Source: Paenibacillus sp. DCT19
GTDB taxonomy: Bacteria > Bacillota > Bacilli > Paenibacillales > Paenibacillaceae
NCBI RefSeq assembly: GCF_003268635.1
Contig: NZ_CP029639.1
Location: 4,847,501-4,911,500, forward strand
Direction of reading: 5' to 3'
Length of the DNA: 64,000 nt
Both the position numbers and the translations under genes were made by a program. A model generated the notes under the pieces. It made no database searches. It was given only the letters and a program-made list of their open reading frames with translations, and was not told where the DNA came from. Positions 21,631 to 28,144 of the stretch are shown here, piece after piece (the stretch's first letter is position 1; every line of letters starts with the position of its first letter).

Positions 21631-21789
21631 TTACGATGAACTCATCGTAAGAAGATGTGATGAATGTATATATGAAGCTGCTTCAACGTACGTTGAGGCA
21701 TACAGCATCATGACAGATAGTGCTGCGATGGATAGTAAGAAGCTGACCAGAAACCAAGCTAGGAATCCGCCCATCACCTTTACCTTCAT
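21631..21789 (-). CDS. Small single-span membrane protein
   Basis: A 52-residue protein MKVKVMGGFLAWFLVSFLLS with one or two hydrophobic stretches and a short polar tail. AAGGAGGAAG precedes ATG 21789, a strong site that sets the start. It lies 46 bp after the next membrane protein on the same strand, so the two are probably cotranscribed. No family recognised. Confidence 0.5.
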   Translation of the reverse strand: MKVKVMGGFLAWFLVSFLLSIAALSVMMLYASTYVEAASYIHSSHLLTMSSS

Positions 21790-21835
21790 CCCTCTTCCTC
21801 CTTCTCGGCTATGATTCAATCAAGCCACAATTCGC

Positions 21836-22138
21836 TTATTCATATAACTCCAGGTTCAGTGAAGATTTCAGATGCTCATAAACTTGTGTAAACTCTTCAA
21901 CCAAGGTTGAATCTTCTGGATCAGAAGCAAGCCTTATTCCACCTGAATGTAACGTCCTAGATGTATTCACTTGTACATGACCCCTGTTAAACTCATCTAT
22001 TCTTTCCGTTGGCAGATAAGCCTGCCTCGTTTGAACGTCCTGCACCACCATGTAGCCCGCCCCGACAAATAACAGAACACCTGTTACAACCATCACACCG
22101 CCAACAATTCGAATACCTCTACCCAGCAATCTATCCAT
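21836..22138 (-). CDS. Small membrane-anchored protein, unknown
   Basis: A 100-residue protein with one N-terminal membrane span (RIVGGVMVVTGVLLFVGAGY) and a polar extracytoplasmic domain containing an LPTERIDEF stretch. GGGGAGG sits before ATG 22138; the frame is open to 22180. Pairs with the 52-residue membrane protein downstream. No family recognised. Confidence 0.55.
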   Translation of the reverse strand: MDRLLGRGIRIVGGVMVVTGVLLFVGAGYMVVQDVQTRQAYLPTERIDEFNRGHVQVNTSRTLHSGGIRLASDPEDSTLVEEFTQVYEHLKSSLNLELYE

Positions 22139-22311
22139 TCTCGTCCTCCCCATGCAACTTGATATCCGTTCCGAATCCATGCTAAGCCAAGACTCCTTAT
22201 GTATGTATTAATCCTAACCCATGTTCTCATGGCAAGAAACGATCCAGAGCCTAGTCTAATCCCCAACTTTAGTCTAGTATGTAATCCTGCCCGGGATCGT
22301 TGAAAAGAACT

Positions 22312-22351
22312 AAAAAACCGCAAGTTCCCGTCACTCCTAGGAAACTTGCGG
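22312..22351 (-). terminator. Rho-independent terminator downstream of exonuclease III gene
   Basis: Minus strand CCGCAAGTTTCC and GGAACTTGCGG around an 11-base loop, followed by TTTTTTAG. It lies past repeat copy 2, about 200 bp after the exonuclease stop. Confidence 0.8.
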
Positions 22352-22388
22352 CATATTGCATTCGAATTATTGCGATTGAACTAAAATA

Positions 22389-22538
22389 TTTACACTGACC
22401 ACTCCAATGACAGAACAACATTCCGATCGCTGTTATCCCCAGATTTTTCTGATTCCCTTTTTCTAAGGGAAAATCCGGGGATAAAGGCGAACGCTTCGCT
22501 TCTTCACGTTATTTCTGTCCTCTCCGTTCTTGTGTAAA
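22389..22538 (-). repeat. Dispersed palindromic intergenic element, copy 2
   Basis: 150 bp, the simplest complete copy. On the minus strand it begins TTTACACAAGAACGGAGAGG and ends CAGTGTAAA, with inner arms TATCCCCGGATTTTCCC and AAAATCTGGGGATA. Between the exonuclease gene and its terminator, so it is probably transcribed as the 3' end of that mRNA and would fold strongly. Confidence 0.8.
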
Positions 22539-22546
22539 TGTCTAGT

Positions 22547-23308
22547 TCAACCTTTACAATTTAATGTTAGCCCGACAGGACAATGATCGCTGCCCATCAC
22601 ATGGCAGTCGATGTGTGCATCCTTGACTTTTGAGACCAGTTGATTCGATACCAGAAAATAATCGATACGCCAGCCAACGTTCCGTTCTCTAACCTTTGGC
22701 ATATACGACCACCAGCTATACACATCCGTGCGATCCGGATACAGGTGACGGAAACTATCCACATATCCTGTCGCGAGCAAGTCCGTCATTTTACCTCGCT
22801 CTTCTAATGTGAACCCTGAATTGCCCATATTGGGCTTCGGATTCTTCAGGTCAATCTCTTGATGGGCCACATTCAGGTCACCGCATACGATAACCGGTTT
22901 GTTCGCTTCCAACTGTTGAAGGTATTTCAGGAAACGATCCTCCCATTCGAGACGGTAAGGTAATCGGGTCAGGTCACGCTTTGCATTAGGTGTATACACA
23001 TTCACCAGATAAAATTCATCAAACTCCAGTGTAATCATTCGACCTTCCGGCTCACTGTCTTCCTCCATCCCATACCAGACGGAAAGTGGCTTGATCCGAG
23101 TAAATACAGCCGTGCCGGAATAGCCTTTTTTGATCGCATAATTCCAGTATTGATATACATCCTCACCCAGATCCATCTCGATCTGGCCTGCCTGTAGCTT
23201 CGTCTCTTGCACACAGAAAATATCAGCCTGGCTCTCCTGATAATAATCCATAAATCCCTTGGTCACACATGCCCGTAATCCATTTACATTCCAGGACACT
23301 AATTTCAT
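22547..23308 (-). CDS. xth: Exodeoxyribonuclease III
   Basis: DNA-repair 3'-5' exonuclease and AP endonuclease, 253 residues, the usual length of the ExoA branch. Motifs in order: MKLVSWNVNGLRA with the metal-site Asn, FCVQETKLQ with the metal-binding Glu, VNVYTPNAKR, VCGDLNVAHQEID with the catalytic Asp-Asn pair, WWSYMPKVRERNVGWRIDY and the final GSDHCPVGL with the catalytic Asp-His. GGAG precedes ATG 23308. Cytosolic; monocistronic. Confidence 0.95.
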   Translation of the reverse strand: MKLVSWNVNGLRACVTKGFMDYYQESQADIFCVQETKLQAGQIEMDLGEDVYQYWNYAIKKGYSGTAVFTRIKPLSVWYGMEEDSEPEGRMITLEFDEFYLVNVYTPNAKRDLTRLPYRLEWEDRFLKYLQQLEANKPVIVCGDLNVAHQEIDLKNPKPNMGNSGFTLEERGKMTDLLATGYVDSFRHLYPDRTDVYSWWSYMPKVRERNVGWRIDYFLVSNQLVSKVKDAHIDCHVMGSDHCPVGLTLNCKG

Positions 23309-23627
23309 ATCCTCATCTCCTCACATCTCTCCAATATAGCATGGGCGAATTCGCAAGGACAAGGTGATCAGGCATATTCGATTTCTGTTTGATTGCGATT
23401 TACGTATTATCAGAGCGAATAAGAAATATTTATGAATATCTATTCATTTGTGTGGGAACAAAACATTGTACCTTAAAATGGTATTTTCTTTTTAGGTAGA
23501 CACTTAAAAAAAACTTCATGTTATCATGCAGGTTCAAGTGGAAAGTGACCCATAAAGTTAGACAAATTGAAACACCTCCAAGAGAATTCGACCATATCGT
23601 AAGATCTGGAGATAACTTTAGAGGTGT
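23309..23627. other. 318 bp gap with a possible IS end
   Basis: No gene seen. An AT-rich stretch holds TGACCCATAAAGTTAGACA at 23545-23563, which resembles the terminal inverted repeat of an IS3-type element, but no partner end or transposase follows. Immediately after, AACACCTCC at 23571 pairs with GAGGTGTTT near 23621, an imperfect long-range hairpin that may end transcription of the immunity gene to its right. Confidence 0.3.
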
Positions 23628-24146
23628 TTATGCTTCACTATTTTCTAGAAAATCCTCTTCTTCATAAGGATAATTCAATAGTGCTAGATTTTCTTTCGTC
23701 AGATACCATGCTCTATAATCTAAATTGCTATTAATAATCAAACGCCCTTTAATTCTTTTAAATAGAGGGCACGCAGTTTGATCCTCAACAACCAAATCCA
23801 GATTGTTTAAATTCAATAGTTTTCCAACGACTTCAAGTAGTTTTAGCCATCCGATTTCAATCGTATGCGTTTTAAATTGAATACTAATAAAAACATTCGT
23901 ATCTACACCATACGCTTCAAGATTTGCCTTCCGATAACGTTCTGTATAGTCCTCATCATCATCTAAATTAATGCTCATTGAAAAATATGTGCAACCAACA
24001 CTTACGCTGTGAGTATAGGATCTGTCCCATACTTCTGCCTCATAATCAATTAATTCTACAAATAATACTTCGCATAACATACTATACAGCAATTTGCTCA
24101 ATTCTTCTTTAGGAAAATCAGAACCAATACTTAACGAATAATCCAC
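23628..24146 (-). CDS. SitI3-like immunity protein candidate
   Basis: A 172-residue acidic cytosolic protein. Its start MDYSLSIGSDFPKEELSKLL resembles the SitI3-type immunity family. GTG 24146 directly follows the TAA of the toxin-domain gene, with GGAGG eight bases upstream, so it is translationally linked to it. Position directly behind a CdiA-type nuclease domain is the main reason to call it the cognate immunity gene; family assignment is by eye only. AT-rich like the rest of the island. Confidence 0.6.
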   Translation of the reverse strand: MDYSLSIGSDFPKEELSKLLYSMLCEVLFVELIDYEAEVWDRSYTHSVSVGCTYFSMSINLDDDEDYTERYRKANLEAYGVDTNVFISIQFKTHTIEIGWLKLLEVVGKLLNLNNLDLVVEDQTACPLFKRIKGRLIINSNLDYRAWYLTKENLALLNYPYEEEDFLENSEA

Positions 24147-25055
24147 TTACTCATACCTCCAATATGCTCTAGTTACTTGACGGCCTTCAATGACTAATAG
24201 TTCATTTAAATGTTTTAAATCCTTGTGAGTCTGACCTAATATAAACTCTATAAGTTCAGTTCTTTTTTCAAAAGGATAATCATTTAAATTCAACACTATT
24301 CTCCTTGCTTGATTTGTGGTTTTATCTCTGAGCATTTTACTAATAGTACTTAGATTAGTTGATTCAGGAGCATAACAATCAAACACTTGTCCTTCAATTA
24401 TGAAATCTGGACTTTTTCGTGGACCAATACCATCGACTTGGATTTGCTGAACGGATAGGTTATGAAAGATGGCATTCAGTACACGATTTCCTTGTCCACT
24501 GGCATGGTCTTTTCCCTTGCCGCCCGAACTAAAGCGGACAGGAACGATTCCGGTAAAACGGGCTAACTTGTCGGCATTGGAGAAGGGACGAATATCTCCG
24601 ATTTCAGCAATCAGTTCCGCCGCTGTAACGGTGCTAATTCCATCCATCGACTCTAGCCTGTAATCAGTCTGTGCCAATACGACCCAAAGCTGTTCCTCAA
24701 TATACTTGATGAGTTCCCGACTTCTTCGCATGTCCCCCACCATGTTGACGATGAGGAAGTCTCCGTATTCTTGGAATTTCCGCTTCGTCTCGCCATCCTG
24801 CTTCACCAATTCCAGTATTCCTTCTGCCTTACGGGTGGAAAAGGTGTTATGATTTGCTTCACGTAAATACTCCGCCAGTTCATCTACCCCCACCGTCAAC
24901 GCCTGATGCGGTGCAGGATACTTCTCCCAAAAAGCAAGGGCGGATTTACCGTCAATGTCACAAAAGGACTTCTTGTAAGACGGATAGTGATAACTTAACT
25001 GTTGATGCATTTGATTCTTCAAGCCACTGCGAATTGGTTGAAACGTTATTACCAT
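24147..25055 (-). CDS. Chimera: internal IS110 transposase fragment fused to CdiA-type tRNase toxin domain
   Basis: One 302-residue frame of two unrelated parts. Residues about 11-207 are the middle and Transposase_20 region of an IS110-family transposase (SMDGISTVTAAELIAEIGDI, RFTGIVPVRFSSGGKGKDH, GNRVLNAIFHNLSVQQ), lacking both the N-terminal DEDD catalytic domain and the C-terminal tail. Residues 208-302 match the CdiA C-terminal tRNase type: SPDFIIEGQVFDCYAPES, ARRIVLNLNDY, DLKHLNELLVIEGRQV. No good ribosome site precedes the ATG. A toxin-linker remnant lies just upstream, so the IS fragment sits inside a former toxin gene. The nuclease part looks intact; whether it is expressed is unclear. 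Confidence 0.75.
   Translation of the reverse strand: MVITFQPIRSGLKNQMHQQLSYHYPSYKKSFCDIDGKSALAFWEKYPAPHQALTVGVDELAEYLREANHNTFSTRKAEGILELVKQDGETKRKFQEYGDFLIVNMVGDMRRSRELIKYIEEQLWVVLAQTDYRLESMDGISTVTAAELIAEIGDIRPFSNADKLARFTGIVPVRFSSGGKGKDHASGQGNRVLNAIFHNLSVQQIQVDGIGPRKSPDFIIEGQVFDCYAPESTNLSTISKMLRDKTTNQARRIVLNLNDYPFEKRTELIEFILGQTHKDLKHLNELLVIEGRQVTRAYWRYE
24435..25025 (-). mobile_element. Internal fragment of an IS110-family element
   Basis: The transposase portion of the chimera. Both ends of the element are missing: the first 120 or so residues (catalytic DEDD domain) and the last 70. The remaining piece has no stop codon or frameshift and stays in frame with the toxin domain. Confidence 0.75.
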
Positions 25056-25162
25056 TATATGGAATATGCACCTTGCTTTCCTGCATCTACTTTTGGTGCT
25101 CCATTTATACCTGCGTCAACCGTACCTTGACTCGGTAACTTATCAGAATATCCCGTCCCCTA
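25030..25162 (-). pseudogene. Remnant of polymorphic-toxin linker upstream of the IS110 fragment
   Basis: Minus-strand translation from 25159 gives LPSQGTVDAGINGAPKVDAG then KQGAYSI and a stop at 25055. The GAPKVDAGKQG motif is the linker that precedes toxin domains in many Firmicutes polymorphic toxins (usually continuing KHIPGHNN). After a small deletion the other frame indeed continues HIPYNGNN. So this is the old junction of a toxin gene, truncated upstream at a stop at 25160-25162. Confidence 0.6.
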
Positions 25163-25182
25163 GGTTGTAAAGCTATTTGGCA

Positions 25183-25217
25183 TAACAAAAAGCGATAACT
25201 GGATTACCAATTATCGC
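25183..25217 (-). terminator. Terminator after the DUF4304-like gene
   Basis: Minus strand GCGATAA-TTGGTAATCCAG-TTATCGC followed by TTTTTGTT, 25 bp past the stop codon. Confidence 0.8.
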
Positions 25218-25241
25218 AAACGATATTAATAATTTAATTTG

Positions 25242-25898
25242 TTATAACGTCACAGCTATATTATTTTCTAGTATAGTTCTAAAATTAGAATAATTCCTCA
25301 TCATATTATTACCGTACGCACTCACGGCCTCATTACCATTTATCATACTCTCATAATTTTCTTTAAATTCTTTTTTTATGGGCTCATCTAAACTTGCATA
25401 GTACCTTTTAGTGGCTTCTTCTGCTAATTTACGAGAACCATGAGTTAATATAAAATTAATATCAACCACATAACCATTTGAAGGATAAAATCCTCTCATA
25501 GCAACTTGTTTCACAAAGTTTTCTAGGTCATTCATACAGCTTTCTACAATTGGCATGAACGAGCTATCTAACCAACTAGTAAATTCTTCAATTGTCCGAT
25601 CCCAATCTTCTTCATTTGCTATGTTCCAATATAAATGACCTTTTGGTACATTACTTTGACGGGTATTATTATGAAATATTTTATCTTTTGATTTTAATGG
25701 GATAATTGCACATTCACCATAAAATGCTACATTTTTATCTGATATATTATTCCAACTTGTATAAAAAAATATCTTACACATGAAATTCCCGTCTTTTTTT
25801 GTCATCCAATGACCTGACTTAGAATATTTCCAACCACTATTTATATACTTTTCAGATATTAAACTACATACATTATCAAATACTTCGTTTGATTTCAT
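25242..25898 (-). CDS. Hypothetical protein, possibly DUF4304-like immunity protein
   Basis: A 218-residue soluble protein, AT-rich, rich in Asn, Lys and aromatic residues. The N-terminal half (SGWKYSKSGHWMTKKDGNFM, then CKIFFYTSWNN) has the general look of DUF4304-type proteins that read as a long-form cytosolic family often found among immunity genes; this is a weak resemblance. GGGGTG precedes ATG 25898. It lies 24 bp after the DUF6572 gene with the same direction. Its setting among orphan immunity genes suggests immunity, not proven. Confidence 0.5.
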   Translation of the reverse strand: MKSNEVFDNVCSLISEKYINSGWKYSKSGHWMTKKDGNFMCKIFFYTSWNNISDKNVAFYGECAIIPLKSKDKIFHNNTRQSNVPKGHLYWNIANEEDWDRTIEEFTSWLDSSFMPIVESCMNDLENFVKQVAMRGFYPSNGYVVDINFILTHGSRKLAEEATKRYYASLDEPIKKEFKENYESMINGNEAVSAYGNNMMRNYSNFRTILENNIAVTL

Positions 25899-25922
25899 AC
25901 TTTCACCCCAAATACAAGTAAT

Positions 25923-26246
25923 CTAGGATTCATATATTTTAAACTCGATTCTCAAATCTTGAATATTATTTCTAAATACATCCAACATTCTATTGCAATT
26001 CTCAGTTGGTTTATATTTAAATCTTAAATCAAAAATAAACCCATCTACTGACTTAGCATCTGGATAGATGCTATAGGCTTGCCCACTTTCAATAAATGAT
26101 ATATATGCATTAATTTTGTCTTGCAAAAATGTTAAGTGTTGGAGTTCATTTTCCCAATCTAAATGGTCTGCAATCATTAACGCTAACTTATTTTCATTTT
26201 TACCCTTTCCAATTCCATCTATTTTATTTTTATCCAATACTGACAT
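25923..26246 (-). CDS. DUF6572-like small protein, probable orphan immunity gene
   Basis: A 107-residue protein starting MSVLDKNKIDGIGKG, with MIADHLDWENELQHLTFLQD and INAYISFIESGQAYSIYPDA, the pattern of the DUF6572 family. I chose ATG 26246; the frame is open to 26372, but that upstream stretch contains a scrap of toxin backbone rather than this family. The family commonly sits beside polymorphic toxins; specific function unknown. Confidence 0.65.
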   Translation of the reverse strand: MSVLDKNKIDGIGKGKNENKLALMIADHLDWENELQHLTFLQDKINAYISFIESGQAYSIYPDAKSVDGFIFDLRFKYKPTENCNRMLDVFRNNIQDLRIEFKIYES

Positions 26247-26254
26247 TTGCATCT

Positions 26255-26286
26255 CTCTTCGGTTAACGTTAGCATGGTGATCGGAT
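26255..26286 (-). pseudogene. Scrap of VgrG-toxin backbone
   Basis: These 32 bases match 29069-29100 inside the VgrG/WHH toxin gene with only about four differences; both read around ITMLT. This is the 5'-side remnant of a former toxin gene that once preceded the DUF6572 gene, or a recombination footprint. Confidence 0.6.
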
Positions 26287-26383
26287 GAGAGGATCGATGA
26301 AATCAATCTTTTGAAATCAGCCCCCAGACTCTTTCGGCACAGGATGGGCAATTTATAGTACCTTAACATCAACTAAAAAAGCT

Positions 26384-26857
26384 CTACTCTTTTAGCATTT
26401 CAAAAAATTCAGTTATATTACAGGCAACCATTTGTATCACAGGAGAAAATTCCTCAGACTCTTCATGAAACCAAATAACTACTGTAGGCTCTTTTGTTTC
26501 TCTGAAATCTAAACAAATAAAATCTCCTGAAAAAAGCGCTGCGATCGGGACTACATTCATTCCGACTAAATCTTCATTGTCAGTTAATCTATCCCCTATT
26601 TGTGTAATAGTAACCTCAATATCATACCAACCATTTATGGGATCAGACTCACTGTCATCTAGTACACACAAAAATTTCTCAATAAGATATTTATGCTGAT
26701 TAAAACTAAAAACATTAGTGATTGGTACAGCTCCATTATTCTCCTTAATAAAGATTCTATAAGCTTCGGGAAATGAAACTCTCAAGCTTCGTTCGACTAC
26801 ATCTAATAATTCATCGCTCGGTAATGGTAGAACAACTGTATTAATATCCATTCTCAT
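26384..26857 (-). CDS. SMI1/KNR4 (SUKH) family immunity protein, orphan
   Basis: A 157-residue cytosolic SUKH-superfamily protein: SFPEAYRIFIKENNGAVP is the typical first motif, followed by VVPIAALFSGDFICLDFRE and the VIWFHEE strand. SUKH proteins neutralise diverse nuclease toxins. GGGAGAG precedes ATG 26857. Directly upstream lies the tail of an HNH toxin (26877-27011), which I take as its former partner; the rest of that toxin is gone. Confidence 0.85.
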   Translation of the reverse strand: MRMDINTVVLPLPSDELLDVVERSLRVSFPEAYRIFIKENNGAVPITNVFSFNQHKYLIEKFLCVLDDSESDPINGWYDIEVTITQIGDRLTDNEDLVGMNVVPIAALFSGDFICLDFRETKEPTVVIWFHEESEEFSPVIQMVACNITEFFEMLKE

Positions 26858-26876
26858 CTTTTTCTCTCCCTATATT

Positions 26877-27011
26877 TTATCTTTTAGCGTGCGCCCAACC
26901 ACCAGGAGCTCTTCCACCTTTATGATTTATGGAATTATGTATACCAAAAGGTACTAGTTCCATTCTACCGTTAATTTCAGAATGAAAATTATTTTTTTGA
27001 TGGATCTTGTA
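26877..27011 (-). pseudogene. C-terminal remnant of a WHH-type HNH nuclease toxin
   Basis: The minus strand encodes, in one open frame, YKIHQKNNFHSEINGRMELV, PFGIHNSINHKGGRAPGGWA and HAKR then TAA. The pattern ME/QLVP..IH....H.GG is the end of WHH/HNH toxin domains, and parallels TMVLVEEDIHDEFKHIGG at the end of the intact toxin further upstream. The WHH motif itself is lost. The SUKH immunity gene starts 20 bp later. Confidence 0.65.
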
Positions 27012-27408
27012 TAACTAAACCTCATACACAATCCTCAAATTGTTCTTTCACGATAACCATCGCGGCAAGCAATCCTGTCATTACGTACAAGTTGCAGCTA
27101 AGTCTTGACATGATTAATGGTCGGGCTAACTACCCCGAATGATGCTTTGTCTTTTCATCTTCCCAATCGAGGCGAAGTATACTACAGTTACGAAGAATTT
27201 TATAAATCGGTGAGAAAGCGAACATTACAAAAAACAGGTCGATCATGGTGGTATCTGACCATTATCAACCTGCTAGATGTATTGGAATAGCGTTATTCAA
27301 GTTATAAAATTAAAGCATTTGATGTACGTACAACAGAAATGAAGAAATCTCTTTCGACGATCATATCGATTACTACTGTAATATTAACCGTTGTTTAGCT
27401 AACCTGTC
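27012..27408. other. Degenerate region with two short open frames
   Basis: Minus strand 27134-27022 reads LARPLIMSRLSCNLYVMTGL and LAAMVIVKEQFEDCV then stop, possibly the tail of a transposase. Plus strand 27117-27290 is a 57-codon frame starting MVGLTTPNDALSFHLPNRGE and containing SYEEFYKSVRKRTLQKTG, RSWWYLTIINLLDVLE, without a ribosome site. Neither is assignable. The region looks like debris from cassette turnover. Confidence 0.3.
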
Positions 27409-27437
27409 CCCCGCCGTTGTGCGGGGTTTCTTTTTTA
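27409..27437 (+). terminator. Orphan terminator hairpin in the debris region
   Basis: CCCCGC-CGTTGT-GCGGGG followed by TTTCTTTTTT on the plus strand. No intact plus-strand gene precedes it, so it is probably a remnant of a lost transcription unit. From 27438 to 27701 I see nothing further. Confidence 0.65.
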
Positions 27438-27701
27438 TACAGGTCTTAACTGCCACGTCACCATTGGACAGCGCTAATCTTCTTTTAACTCATCCATTTT
27501 TTGTGTATTTCCCCAATTATAGTCGAGGCAAGTACTTGTCTATATTACTAAGATCTAATGACTATGAGCGAATATCTAGTTAGTTTATGCTACTAGCACA
27601 GGAGCTGAAACTTCAATCATAACTGAATTTCTCGAATTGAGCCGCCAATCATACTGATTTAAGAATTGAGCAACTTTGCTTCTCCTGTTTGAACAGAAAC
27701 T

Positions 27702-28139
27702 CTATTCGGTGTCGTACAAACTACCAATAAACTCATTAATATTCTTCGCCAAAAAAAACATGTTTTCCATAGCCTCATCATACTCTTCATCATGTATCCA
27801 GAAATAAATCTGCTCATAGAACTCTTCAGTAACACCTAAACAAACCTGGTTACCACCTGAATCACTAGCAATAGGAATAAAGCCAATTTCCAATATATCA
27901 TCAAAAAAATCAAATTTTTTTTCTAGATTACTTCTCATGCTGCCAATTCCATAAAATATATTTAATGCACTTTCACCCTCATCCGAGGAGATTTTAAAGA
28001 CATTCGGTTGAACACGCCCCCCATTATATTCTAATAAAAAATCTCTATATAACGTAGGTAATTTGATATTTGTAGTATTCTCAAAATTTTCTATTTGCTC
28101 TAAAGATACCTTATCATGTACTCGTACAACTTCAGCCAT
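27702..28139 (-). CDS. SUKH (SMI1/KNR4) immunity protein of the WHH toxin
   Basis: A 145-residue cytosolic SUKH-superfamily protein. Motifs: VSLEQIENFENTTNIKLP, the LYRDFLLEYNGGRV signature, GFIPIASDSGGNQVCLGV and YFWIHDEE. It starts 5 bp after the WHH toxin stop with GAGGAG upstream, so the pair is co-translated. SUKH proteins are the usual partners of WHH-type nucleases, which supports the pairing. Confidence 0.88.
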   Translation of the reverse strand: MAEVVRVHDKVSLEQIENFENTTNIKLPTLYRDFLLEYNGGRVQPNVFKISSDEGESALNIFYGIGSMRSNLEKKFDFFDDILEIGFIPIASDSGGNQVCLGVTEEFYEQIYFWIHDEEYDEAMENMFFLAKNINEFIGSLYDTE

Positions 28140-28144
28140 AGAAA

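Noticed and set aside
22389..22538. Element considered as a riboswitch or structured RNA leader
   Set aside because: Copies occur after genes as well as between them and have inverted ends; a repeat family fits better.
23545..23563. IS3-type terminal repeat as evidence for a full insertion sequence
   Set aside because: No second end, target duplication or transposase was found within reach.
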